A stretch of 64,000 nucleotides of DNA, from IMG/VR virus record IMGVR_UViG_3300042904_000107, positions 33,145 through 97,144 of that record; one strand, written 5' to 3'. Shown piece by piece: positions 7,767 through 14,984 of the stretch. Each line of letters begins with the position of its first letter. Positions within the stretch are counted from its first letter, which is position 1. The notes under the pieces were generated by a model. The model searched no databases and had not been told where the DNA came from. It was given only the letters and a program-made list of their open reading frames with translations. A program made the translations under genes and the position numbers. This stretch comes from a virus.

Positions 7767-8413
7767 GCTGTTTTCCATTTATGTGCAGGAATGTAGGTAC
7801 CACTCAGACGTGAAAGCATGTTTTTATTGGTACCGTAAAGATGAAATTCCGGACTACGGGTTAGACGAACAATTTCTTTGTGGCTAAGTTCACGCCGGCG
7901 CTCTTTCGTCTCGGTGTGGTATCGTACCTCACCGACGGGCTCAAACTTACCAGTCTCTTTGTTCCGTTCATGTTGTCGATCACCGACTTGCTTCGTTTCA
8001 ATCCAGTGTTCGTACCAGTCACCGTGTTCGTCTTTGACAAACCAATGTCCGTCTTCAGTGGACACGTAGTTGATCTCGCGCTCCCACGGGCGAGGTTGGT
8101 ACCAACCGCCGTAGCGGGTCGAGTCCTTCTGATATTGGAGAATTCCGTTGGTCGGGTGTACGTAGAGTCCACGCACAGGGTAATCCGCAGCACGACGATA
8201 GGAACGTACTTGGTAGACCTTTCCGTCCTCACCGATATAGCATTCCTTCTCTACGGTCCAATCAATGCGTCTCCGCAATTCGTATCCGTCTTTAGACCGC
8301 AAATCGGCCATGGAACAGAGTTCACTATAAACCTTGTCCCATGGCCGACCGACTTGAGATTCGAGATACCGGCTAAGAGTTGCGCCCCTCAGAAGATCTC
8401 GGATGTTTTTCAT
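7763..8413 (-). CDS. uncharacterised protein with GRPWDKVYSE motif
   Basis: 216 residues. The segment YLESQVGRPWDKVYSELC near 16-33 and VHPTNGILQ near 86-94 resemble an uncharacterised family found in bacteria and phages; its role is unknown. Many Trp, Tyr, His and charged residues, no membrane segment. The ATG overlaps the stop of the upstream small gene (ATGA), indicating coupling. Confidence 0.65.
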   Translation of the reverse strand: MKNIRDLLRGATLSRYLESQVGRPWDKVYSELCSMADLRSKDGYELRRRIDWTVEKECYIGEDGKVYQVRSYRRAADYPVRGLYVHPTNGILQYQKDSTRYGGWYQPRPWEREINYVSTEDGHWFVKDEHGDWYEHWIETKQVGDRQHERNKETGKFEPVGEVRYHTETKERRRELSHKEIVRLTRSPEFHLYGTNKNMLSRLSGTYIPAHKWKTA

Positions 8414-8586
8414 TGTGCTCCGTGGAAATACCGAAGTGTGTTTCGGAGTGATTTTAAATCGTCTTTGGTTTCCGCTTTTCTTGACCGAGCGGCTGTTCTC
8501 AAAACGTTACGCGCGGCAATATGTAATGCGTTGCCGAATTCTAGGCGCGTAGTTTGAAAAATCTTTATTGCTGCTTGAAGGTTCAT
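8410..8586 (-). CDS. 58-residue helical, basic protein
   Basis: Begins MNLQAAIKIFQTTRLEFGN and ends LRYFHGAQ. It is rich in Ala, Arg and Lys, likely one or two helices. Its stop overlaps the next ATG. The assignment is weakened because the -10 of the promoter at 8585-8613 overlaps the ATG, so a transcript from that promoter could not carry this start codon. Confidence 0.4.
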   Translation of the reverse strand: MNLQAAIKIFQTTRLEFGNALHIAARNVLRTAARSRKAETKDDLKSLRNTLRYFHGAQ

Positions 8587-8613
8587 TCTATCTCGGATTT
8601 ATTAAATTGTCAA
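8585..8613 (-). promoter_or_regulatory. sigma70-type promoter (TTGACA-17-TAGAAT) overlapping a start codon
   Basis: -35 TTGACA (8608-8613) and -10 TAGAAT (8585-8590), spacer 17 nt, with CTAGGCC immediately upstream of the -35. The -10 shares bases with the ATG of the 58-residue frame, so it more naturally serves the 216-residue gene at 7763-8413. Confidence 0.7.
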
Positions 8614-8616
8614 GGC

Positions 8617-8808
8617 CTAGATTTTACGCCAACCGGCCTTCGTCACTTCATAAATGGTATCGGACATTTCAATTCGAGCACCGATTCTAGTATCTCGCGT
8701 TTGCAGGAACTCTTGTTCGCGGCGTATCTTAGGATTTTTGAACTTTTCCCAAGGCTTTACATCATTGAGTTCTACTGTTCCTTCAATGGTACTATTTTCT
8801 TCATGCAT
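8617..8808 (-). CDS. unknown 63-residue protein after regA
   Basis: Start taken at the ATG at 8806-8808 (MHEENSTIEGTVELND), 4 nt after the regA stop; a TTG start overlapping regA would be 11 codons longer. Charged, probably partly extended. It ends next to the promoter at 8585-8613. No family recognised. Confidence 0.55.
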   Translation of the reverse strand: MHEENSTIEGTVELNDVKPWEKFKNPKIRREQEFLQTRDTRIGARIEMSDTIYEVTKAGWRKI

Positions 8809-8812
8809 AATG

Positions 8813-9229
8813 TTAAACGGTATCCCTGTGGGGTTTTCCAATATTGTATTTGGGGATCAACTCCCATTCACCCTTCTCTTTGAATGGTAGGATTTTAATT
8901 TGGTTTATAGGTGCGGTTGGGTATGTGGCCGCTGAGTGCGGGACATTCGCGAGTGTTACTAAACCCCATTCCGCTAGAAGATTTGCAATCGTATTTCGGC
9001 GGGCTCTATCGTCATCTGAAAAGTTAGCCGGCTTACCATCTAAAAGGAACAATTCCTTAAAGTGTACGATATAATATTTCGCCTGCTTATGCAGGATGTG
9101 GCACGACTGGTAAAGCTTCTTTTCTTTTCTTGAGGCAATTCCAATTCTTGTCAGTGTTTCGCGGACTTTCAAAAAGTCATCGTCCGCAGCCAGACGCACC
9201 TCAATCAAATCATTAATGGACAAACTCAT
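8813..9229 (-). CDS. regA: RegA translational repressor
   Basis: 138 residues, close to T4 RegA (122). RegA binds early mRNAs near their start codons and represses translation. The match is direct over residues 15-60: DFLKVRETLTRIGIA, KEKKLYQSCHILHKQ and YYIVHFKELF all occur almost unchanged in T4 RegA, and WELIPKYNIGKP near the end matches too. It follows the clamp-loader small subunit, as in T4 (45-44-62-regA). DNA polymerase gene 43, next in T4, is not found downstream here. Confidence 0.96.
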   Translation of the reverse strand: MSLSINDLIEVRLAADDDFLKVRETLTRIGIASRKEKKLYQSCHILHKQAKYYIVHFKELFLLDGKPANFSDDDRARRNTIANLLAEWGLVTLANVPHSAATYPTAPINQIKILPFKEKGEWELIPKYNIGKPHRDTV

Positions 9230-9231
9230 TA

Positions 9232-9654
9232 TCAGGTCTCCTTGTTTTTCTTCTTGGCAAGACCACCTTTACGAAGGCGAGCCTTGATGTATTCTACGTC
9301 TTCAGGAGAAAGTATTTCGAGGGCCGTACGGGCTTTCTTATTCGAATAACCGTAATATTCCTTCACAATCTCCAGGTGCTCAGGATTCTCAGTTTTGATT
9401 CCCTTTCCAAAACGCGACTTCTTCGGTACACCGTGCAAGTAGAATTCATATTGCGGTCTGCCATCAAGCGACGACCGCATATTCATCTCCTGTGCGTAAA
9501 AAACGGTGTCAGGAAAATAACTAAGCACTCTGTTGATTATGTATGTTAGTTTCTTGTAGTCTTTTTCGGACTGCTCCGGATCTATGTCCGGAGACTTCAT
9601 CAGGTTGTTTTTGTTTCGGTTGATGGAATTGAGAAATTCACCAAGTTCCGGCAT
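9232..9654 (-). CDS. 62: clamp-loader small subunit (gp62-like)
   Basis: 140 residues, starting at 9652-9654 with GAGG 10 nt upstream; T4 gp62 has 187. It would form the loader with gp44 that places the sliding clamp on primer-template DNA. The central stretch DYKKLTYIINRVLSYFPD, a following MN, and VPKKSRFGK line up with T4 gp62. Gene order after 44 and before regA supports the call. The frame of the upstream gene overlaps its first 55 bases. Confidence 0.85.
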   Translation of the reverse strand: MPELGEFLNSINRNKNNLMKSPDIDPEQSEKDYKKLTYIINRVLSYFPDTVFYAQEMNMRSSLDGRPQYEFYLHGVPKKSRFGKGIKTENPEHLEIVKEYYGYSNKKARTALEILSPEDVEYIKARLRKGGLAKKKNKET

Positions 9655-9815
9655 AATGTATGCGCCTCTCGCGCTTCGTTTCTCACTCGTACTAGTCCGC
9701 AGGTGCAACAGTCGGTATAGTACTGGTCGCAATCTTGCAGATGGGTACGGTACATGTCCAAGGAGTTTGCTGCATTTAAGAGGCGGACCACCGCCTCTCT
9801 TTCTTCAGAGGTCAT
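9600..9815 (-). CDS. 71-residue Cys-containing protein overlapping gene 62
   Basis: Starts MTSEEREAVVRLLNAANSLD at an ATGA junction with the upstream gene. It contains a C-x6-C and CCTC pattern (DCDQYYTDCCTCG) that might bind a metal. Its last 55 bases overlap the start of gene 62 in another frame, which is unusual for two real genes, although both frames look coding. Confidence 0.5.
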   Translation of the reverse strand: MTSEEREAVVRLLNAANSLDMYRTHLQDCDQYYTDCCTCGLVRVRNEAREAHTLCRNLVNFSIPSTETKTT

Positions 9816-10107
9816 AAATTTCCCGTATAACTTCACGGTTGATTTCCCGTTGAAGTTCCTCAAAGAATATCTCACCGATCTCCTGAGCACTTCGCATCTT
9901 TTCTGGATCGAAAACTTCTATGGAACTTGCCCAAACTGTTTTACCATCTATAGTAACATATCTGTGACCAGCTTGCGGTGGTTTAGTCAGGAAACCTTCA
10001 ATGGAGTAAATTGTGGATCCAATTCCAAGTGTCTCAACAACCGTGACTGATACCTTAATATGTTTTTCAAACCACTCTTGAACTTCTTGGAAGTTGTCAA
10101 AGGTCAT
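9805..10107 (-). CDS. unknown 100-residue protein in the clamp-loader operon
   Basis: Begins MTFDNFQEVQEWFEKHIKV. The ATG overlaps the stop of gene 44 and the stop overlaps the next gene, so it is part of one polycistronic unit. An N-terminal helix is followed by beta segments and a C-terminal Glu-rich helix. T4 has no gene between 44 and 62. Confidence 0.65.
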   Translation of the reverse strand: MTFDNFQEVQEWFEKHIKVSVTVVETLGIGSTIYSIEGFLTKPPQAGHRYVTIDGKTVWASSIEVFDPEKMRSAQEIGEIFFEELQREINREVIREIYDL

Positions 10108-11051
10108 TTTACCTTAAAATCCTCTTCCGACATTACCTGTGTGAGAAATGCCAGTAATGTGATTTCCTGGTCGAGAGAACGAGAAGCGCGATCCAAGTAG
10201 TCACCGAGAATCAACACGAATTGTGGAATGAACCCGGAGTCGAAATGATCGTACATAACATCAAACAACTGCCGATAGATGCGCGTCGGTTCGTTATCCG
10301 AGTTATTCGCGACCCATTTTCGAACCTCACCGAAGTTTTTGGTCTTCATCGCTTCAAGGAGCGCTTTGATTGGGATTTCATCTAAACTGGATAGAATACC
10401 AGCATCAATCTGACCAACTTGTGCGTACTTCTGAAGATGGTTAAGAATCGCTCGAAAATCAGGAAAGTACTTCGCTACCAACTTCGCAATTACCTTCTCA
10501 TCAAACGGAATTTTCTCCGCCTTTAGGATCGAAACGATACGCTTATGGAAGGTCATTGCCATCGGCTTCTTGTCTTCCTTCGTCGGTTTAAATTCGACAG
10601 TAGGACAACGAGATTCGCGAATAGCCTCGATGATTTGATTAGGATAGTTGCAAGTCAGGATAAACGAACAATTCCCCGCAAATTCTTCAATAAATGGACG
10701 GAGAGCTTGCTGAGTGAGTTTCGTAAGTCCGTCAGCTTCGTCCAAAATAACAACTTTGCGTCCGCCAGTAATGGAGATAGTAGATGCAAAGCCACGAATA
10801 TCTGTACGGAGAGTATCAATATTACCATTTTCAGAGGCATTGATTACCAAGAAGTCTGCGTCCAACTCTTCGCAGAGTGCCTTTGCAATTGTGGTCTTAC
10901 CGATACCTGGCCCACCGGCCAGCGTCATGTTGGGGATAAAACCTTTGTCTCTGTAGGATTCGAAAATCGACTTGAGTTCTGTTGGAAGGATGCAATCTTC
11001 GATCTTGTGCGGGCGGTACTTTTCCACCCAAAGGATGTGTTCACGAACCAT
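10104..11051 (-). CDS. 44: clamp-loader large subunit, AAA+ ATPase (gp44)
   Basis: 315 residues, matching T4 gp44 (319). It uses ATP to open and load the sliding clamp. Walker A GGPGIGKTT at 46-54, Walker B ILDEAD at 102-107, and the SRC motif ESRCP at 146-150 that senses the neighbouring subunit. The N-terminal WVEKYRPHKIED is typical of clamp loaders. It lies downstream of clamp gene 45 with tRNA genes between. Confidence 0.97.
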   Translation of the reverse strand: MVREHILWVEKYRPHKIEDCILPTELKSIFESYRDKGFIPNMTLAGGPGIGKTTIAKALCEELDADFLVINASENGNIDTLRTDIRGFASTISITGGRKVVILDEADGLTKLTQQALRPFIEEFAGNCSFILTCNYPNQIIEAIRESRCPTVEFKPTKEDKKPMAMTFHKRIVSILKAEKIPFDEKVIAKLVAKYFPDFRAILNHLQKYAQVGQIDAGILSSLDEIPIKALLEAMKTKNFGEVRKWVANNSDNEPTRIYRQLFDVMYDHFDSGFIPQFVLILGDYLDRASRSLDQEITLLAFLTQVMSEEDFKVK

Positions 11052-11084
11052 TAATCACCTATTATATCACGAAAGAGGATGGTA

Positions 11085-11366
11085 CTATTGAGAAACTACG
11101 TCTAGGCGGGTGCCGTGGTTTTGACCTTGATAGTATGTCTTACCGAAGCAGACGCTACAAACGCCGCAATAAAAGCGTGGCATTCGAATCATCTGTTTTC
11201 CGCCAATAAGATCTAAGAAGCGCTTGACATTGAAGGGTAGCACAACTGGCTTACCATCTTCAGCTTGCGTTTCGGTGTCGATTGCCAGGAACTGAACCAT
11301 TGTACGCGGTTTCGCGCAATGCTGGCAATGCAACTTGGTATTCTTACGTTTATTGGATGTGGGCAT
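11085..11366 (-). CDS. small zinc-ribbon-like protein
   Basis: 93 residues beginning MPTSNKRKNTKLHCQHC. C-x2-C at 14-17 and C-x2-C near 69-72 (YCGVCSVC) give a likely treble-clef or zinc-ribbon site. Function unknown; possibly nucleic-acid binding. It lies between gene 44 and the tRNA-Glu pair. Confidence 0.6.
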   Translation of the reverse strand: MPTSNKRKNTKLHCQHCAKPRTMVQFLAIDTETQAEDGKPVVLPFNVKRFLDLIGGKQMIRMPRFYCGVCSVCFGKTYYQGQNHGTRLDVVSQ

Positions 11367-11374
11367 GGAGGAGT

Positions 11375-11450
11375 TGGTAGCCCGTAACGGAGTCGAACCG
11401 ATATCTCGTGGCTGAGAACCACGCCGCCTAAACCATTAGCAGAACGGGCC
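11375..11450 (-). tRNA. tRNA-Glu (anticodon CTC)
   Basis: 76 nt. Acceptor GGCCCGT pairs with ACGGGCT (first pair G-T), then A and encoded CCA. Anticodon stem CGTGG/CCACG with loop TTCTCAG gives CTC. T-loop TTCGACT is standard. Confidence 0.9.
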
Positions 11451-11459
11451 TAAAATATG

Positions 11460-11537
11460 TGGTAGGGATGGCGGGGATCGAACCCGCATTTCGGGATTGA
11501 AAGTCCCGCTGCCTGACCAATTAGCGATGACATCCCC
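11460..11537 (-). tRNA. tRNA-Glu (anticodon TTC)
   Basis: Acceptor GGGGATG pairs with CATCCCT, then A and CCA. Anticodon stem CGGGA/TCCCG with loop CTTTCAA gives TTC. It lies 9 nt from the second tRNA-Glu, so both glutamate codons are covered by phage tRNAs. Confidence 0.92.
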
Positions 11538-11543
11538 ACGAGG

Positions 11544-11765
11544 TTAGTCTAACTGTAGCTGGTATGCCTTTTCGAGCGCTTCCTTGTTATCGGCATACTG
11601 ATTCTTCAACACCGACAACTCAGCCGTGCCGTCTGCAAGTTCTTCCTGAAGCCGCTTATTTTCACTGTGGCGCTTAATCGCCACACCACGAAGCCGAAGC
11701 ATTTCGAACATACGCTTGGCAATCTCATCAGCACCAAAGAAAAGGGTGAAAAGCCACTGTCTCAT
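11544..11765 (-). CDS. 73-residue coiled-coil protein
   Basis: Begins MRQWLFTLFFGADEIAKRMF: a hydrophobic N-terminal patch followed from about residue 30 by a Leu-rich heptad pattern up to the end. The size and form (short membrane-prone segment plus coiled coil) resemble spanin-type or anchor peptides but no motif proves it. Downstream of the clamp gene. Confidence 0.55.
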   Translation of the reverse strand: MRQWLFTLFFGADEIAKRMFEMLRLRGVAIKRHSENKRLQEELADGTAELSVLKNQYADNKEALEKAYQLQLD

Positions 11766-11818
11766 TATATAGTATCCTTTATTTGAGTTAAATACTCCGG
11801 AGGGATTACTCCCTCATT

Positions 11819-12511
11819 TTAGCCGTCGTAGCGCGAACTGTTCGCCTCAAGCAGGACGTGATATGTCAATGGCATATCCTTGTGCTTAAATCGGCTCAAT
11901 CCTTCTTTGCTCACCGCAACGTCATATGTGCCGGCGATAAGCTTCAGGTATTCAATTTTCCAAACGAACGAGAATGTCGCCTCAGGTGCCTCACCGATTG
12001 CGAGACTGGTCGTATTTGTGCTGGAGTTCTTTGTGTCCAGTGTGACAAGGCTCAAAGTCTCACCGTCACTCTCAAGCGCCAACTCAGGTGTTCCAAGAGT
12101 GCGCGCCATGTTAGTGATTGCCTTGAAATTCGCCTCAGTCAGAACAAATTCCACTTCTGTGCTCGGAAGCTCAATCTTACGCTTCGGATCCGGTGTGTAC
12201 GCCAATGAATCATCGCCGTAATGATACTTCACTGCCAATCCACCGGATTCATCGGATAGCTTCACATAAGCATCATCCTCTTCGAAGTTCAGGGTTGGTT
12301 TATCGAATTGCGTCACCACAGCTAGAAACTGGTTCAAGTCGTAGATGGTGAAATTTCGCGGGAACTTCTCCGATACTTCCACATCTGCGTATGTATGCTT
12401 CTTTACGCTTCTGGTAACGAGTGTCTTTCCTCTAGGGAACAATAATGTTTGATTGATGCTGGCGAGATTCTTGAGAACCTCCAGCGTTGCTGGCGTCAGT
12501 AGTAGACTCAT
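11819..12511 (-). CDS. 45: sliding clamp (gp45)
   Basis: 230 residues, T4 gp45 has 228. It forms a trimeric ring that tethers the polymerase and, in T4, activates late transcription with gp55 and gp33. The start at 12509-12511 follows AAGGAAAAGA. LTPATLEVLKNLASINQTLL near 4-23, TYADVEV near 40-46 and IYDLNQFL near 57-64 align with T4 gp45. It overlaps the 3' end of the upstream gene by 80 nt. Confidence 0.92.
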   Translation of the reverse strand: MSLLLTPATLEVLKNLASINQTLLFPRGKTLVTRSVKKHTYADVEVSEKFPRNFTIYDLNQFLAVVTQFDKPTLNFEEDDAYVKLSDESGGLAVKYHYGDDSLAYTPDPKRKIELPSTEVEFVLTEANFKAITNMARTLGTPELALESDGETLSLVTLDTKNSSTNTTSLAIGEAPEATFSFVWKIEYLKLIAGTYDVAVSKEGLSRFKHKDMPLTYHVLLEANSSRYDG

Positions 12512-12869
12512 TCTTTTCCTTTTCAAGTTTCACGAAATAACGAAGCTGGAGCGAAGTGTTCAGGGCAGCGTTATAGACTTCGATCAATGCACGTAAAATT
12601 GACTCGATTTCATGCGTCAGAACGCGCTGGCCGCTTCTCTCTTCGATCAATTGACGCACATTGACTAGAACATCTAACGAACCCTTATAAGCTGATTCTA
12701 GCGCATTTGGCTCAAGTTCTCCATTATTACGCAGATGGATATCTGCAATTAAAAACGTTTTAACCTGGGACCTAACCGAATCAGGAAACTGGATCTTTTC
12801 TAGATCTTCTAGAACCAGTTGCCATCCATTCTTTGTTTTCGGTTGGTCACCAATGTCGAACATACCCAT
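12432..12869 (-). CDS. unknown protein in the position of rpbA
   Basis: 145 residues beginning MGMFDIGDQPKTKNGWQLVL. In T4 the gene directly upstream of 45 is rpbA, an RNA polymerase-binding protein of similar size; the position fits but I cannot confirm homology from memory. Mainly helical with an acidic and Ser/Asn-rich tail that overlaps the clamp gene start by 80 nt. Confidence 0.6.
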   Translation of the reverse strand: MGMFDIGDQPKTKNGWQLVLEDLEKIQFPDSVRSQVKTFLIADIHLRNNGELEPNALESAYKGSLDVLVNVRQLIEERSGQRVLTHEIESILRALIEVYNAALNTSLQLRYFVKLEKEKNESTTDASNAGGSQESRQHQSNIIVP

Positions 12870-12925
12870 TGGTGCTGCCTCAATTTTTGTGGGGATTGGT
12901 ACTACAGAATTTGTACTATGCTTCT

Positions 12926-12954
12926 AGTATATCACGGCCACCGCGGTATGTCAA
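12926..12954 (-). promoter_or_regulatory. sigma70-type promoter (TTGACA-17-TATACT)
   Basis: -35 TTGACA (12949-12954), -10 TATACT (12926-12931), 17-nt spacer containing GGCC; GGTCTAGC precedes the -35 exactly as at 996-1024 and 53535. It heads the clamp, clamp-loader and RegA operon. Confidence 0.82.
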
Positions 12955-13184
12955 GCTAGACCAAAATAGATTTTGGCTTTCACACGACTGGTATGGCCAA
13001 CGTGCCAGAACCCGCAGAACGGACAAGGATACACATCAAAAGCCTCACCAGGTTTATCCTGCTCTAGTGAGTATGCGGATCTTGTTGCCAGTTTTGGGAC
13101 TGGGTATTGGATCTTACCCACACAAGACTTTTCAAATCCTGAGCGAGTGGCCCAATCCCAGTCCTCATCCCAGTTAATTACCAC
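12951..13184 (-). CDS. 77-residue protein with CPFCGFWH zinc-knuckle
   Basis: Probably a GTG start at 13182-13184 overlapping the end of the upstream ATPase gene. The segment CPFCGFWHVGH near 54-64 is a small Cys/His metal-binding motif seen in many phage peptides that handle text of form YxCPxCGxWHxGH. Function unknown. Confidence 0.6.
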   Translation of the reverse strand: MVINWDEDWDWATRSGFEKSCVGKIQYPVPKLATRSAYSLEQDKPGEAFDVYPCPFCGFWHVGHTSRVKAKIYFGLA

Positions 13185-14461
13185 GGACGAAGTGTTTTTC
13201 CGGAAGCAGTAGCGTGGTGAGGTAGAGTAGGTTTATCCTCATTATCCGGTCCATCTTTTGCGGTCGCGTCAATCTTGGTGTACATTTCCAAGAAGGCGGA
13301 CTGTGTGTTTTCATCGAATCGGGCAATTGCCAGCTTGAGGGCTTTCAAGCGATTACGTCCGAAGATGCTGTAGCCCTTGATAATGTGGATCAAACGGCCG
13401 GTGGTGATAGTCTCATCGACACCGCCGTCCTTATGAGTCAGGCGAATGTTTTCTGCCCACTGGCAGAGCGGCTCGGCGAATTCCGAATCGGCGATCCCAA
13501 ACTGCTTGAGGTTATTGTTGAGGATTCTCACCTCGATGCGCTTTTCAGGATAACTATGTTCGAATGTTGCACCGGTCAGACGCTCTAAAAGAGCGTCATT
13601 CATGACGTTTGTTCCGATGTACTTCCCGTCTTCACTGCCGCGACCCTTGGTGTTCGCTGTGGCAGCAATGTTGAAGCCAGGTCTCGGGTATACCCACCGA
13701 TTCAGCTTCTTAATGAAGATTCCGTTTCCTTCATAGACGGGCTGAAGGCACATGATCTTGTTCGATCCTAGGTCGATTTCATCCAACATAAGAAGGCCGC
13801 CTTCGGGATCTTCCATCGCTTTGATAACCGGACCGTCTTCCCAGACAGTCTCACCGTTGATGAGACGGAAACCACCGATGAGGTCGGATTCGTCAGTCTC
13901 GATGGTGATGTTGACGCGATAGAGATTCCGCTTCAGTTCAGCGCACGCCTGGAGAATACTCTCCGTCTTACCCGACCGGGTCGGTCCCGTTGAAAGAAAC
14001 GGAAAGAACAGGCGGGACTTGATGATATCGTAAATGTCCTCGTAAGAGCCGAACGGAACGAAAGTCGGATTCGGCTTCGGGACCAGCCCGCTATCAGCCG
14101 GAACAATCGTGGGAGTAGTGTTCAGTTGTGGTTTTGCCGGCATCTGAATGACCTTAACGTCGGTATCTTCGTCATCTTCCTCGGTGAAATCGTCTGGGTC
14201 TTCCTCGGGAGCGCCAGGAATCGGCGTTGACAGATCAACGCTCATTTCGGGATAAGGTAGCTTGTACTTACCGCGACCAAAATGGAATTCAGGGTCTTTA
14301 ACCCAGGATTGACGTCCGAGTTTGTACTTCGCTCGGATCGCAAGCATCTCCTGGCGAGTGAAAAATGTTCGGTCGACTCCGTACTCCCTCTTTACCAGTT
14401 CAGTGAAGTGTTTCTGCTTGGCTTCGAGTTTGGAATTAACCTTAAGGGATGCAGTGGCCAT
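13178..14461 (-). CDS. MoxR/CobS-type AAA+ ATPase
   Basis: 427 residues; start at 14459-14461 set by GGAGGAG. Walker A GPTRSGKTES at 159-168, Walker B LLMLDEID at 223-230, then an AATANTKGRG sensor-like stretch. An N-terminal CobS-like region (about 10-75) and an acidic linker (87-102) precede the ATPase core. CobS-like ATPases pair with VWA proteins as in cobaltochelatase CobS/CobT, but phage copies rarely come with other cobalamin genes, so metal insertion into a corrin is doubtful. The VWA partner is two genes upstream at 14985-17354. Confidence 0.85.
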   Translation of the reverse strand: MATASLKVNSKLEAKQKHFTELVKREYGVDRTFFTRQEMLAIRAKYKLGRQSWVKDPEFHFGRGKYKLPYPEMSVDLSTPIPGAPEEDPDDFTEEDDEDTDVKVIQMPAKPQLNTTPTIVPADSGLVPKPNPTFVPFGSYEDIYDIIKSRLFFPFLSTGPTRSGKTESILQACAELKRNLYRVNITIETDESDLIGGFRLINGETVWEDGPVIKAMEDPEGGLLMLDEIDLGSNKIMCLQPVYEGNGIFIKKLNRWVYPRPGFNIAATANTKGRGSEDGKYIGTNVMNDALLERLTGATFEHSYPEKRIEVRILNNNLKQFGIADSEFAEPLCQWAENIRLTHKDGGVDETITTGRLIHIIKGYSIFGRNRLKALKLAIARFDENTQSAFLEMYTKIDATAKDGPDNEDKPTLPHHATASGKTLRPW

Positions 14462-14499
14462 AAAACTCCTCCAGGAGCCTATGGCCCCTGAGAGTGGCG

Positions 14500-14901
14500 T
14501 TAGTCGCCACTCTCCACACTCCCAACCGTCTCGGCGGTCGGCTCCGGATCTTTCTTCGGCTTGGGAGACTTTTTCTTCGGCGTCTTCGGGACAGTCTTCG
14601 TCTTCGGTGCCTCTTCGGGTTCCTGTTCCGTCGGCCGCACCGGTGCGGCATCTTCCTGGACGAGCGGGAGCTTCGCGAGGACACTCAAATCGTACATACC
14701 GCGCGTCGTCCTGACGGACATATTGCGAGTGATCCACCGAGGCGCCGCCAATGTGCCCAGGAGTTCTCGTGCGGCCTTCTTCAGTTCCGCGCGTTTGACA
14801 TTGTTGTGCGAATCCCCGAACCGCTCGATCAACTGGGTCAGGAAACGCTTCATTTTCGGAGTGAGCGCAGTCGGCTGGTGGGCCGGGTTGCCTTTTTTCA
14901 T
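14500..14901 (-). CDS. unknown protein with Lys/Pro/Glu-rich tail
   Basis: 133 residues. The first 80 are basic and helical (MKRFLTQLIERFGDSHNN); from about 85 the chain is low complexity, Pro, Lys, Glu and Thr. AAAGGGG precedes the ATG at good distance. It lies between the VWA protein and the AAA+ ATPase and may be part of that system, an inference from position only. Confidence 0.6.
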   Translation of the reverse strand: MKKGNPAHQPTALTPKMKRFLTQLIERFGDSHNNVKRAELKKAARELLGTLAAPRWITRNMSVRTTRGMYDLSVLAKLPLVQEDAAPVRPTEQEPEEAPKTKTVPKTPKKKSPKPKKDPEPTAETVGSVESGD

Positions 14902-14936
14902 TTTAAAACCCCTTTCAATTACTGCTTACAGATACA

Positions 14937-14965
14937 AGGGTACTAAATTGTGGCCCGAAAGTCAA
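14937..14965 (-). promoter_or_regulatory. sigma70-type promoter (TTGACT-17-TACCCT)
   Basis: -35 TTGACT (14960-14965), -10 TACCCT (14937-14942), 17-nt spacer with GGGCC; AGGCCTAAAAT lies upstream. It serves the 133-residue gene and the AAA+ ATPase, with a leader long enough for a Shine-Dalgarno. Confidence 0.72.
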
Positions 14966-14984
14966 GCGATTTTAGGCCTTTTTA

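Noticed and set aside
14494-14946. 150-residue Arg/Leu-rich plus-strand frame
   Set aside because: Antisense to the well-supported 14500-14901 gene and its promoter; composition (RLGRLFLRRLR) typical of a shadow of a Glu/Lys/Pro-rich gene.
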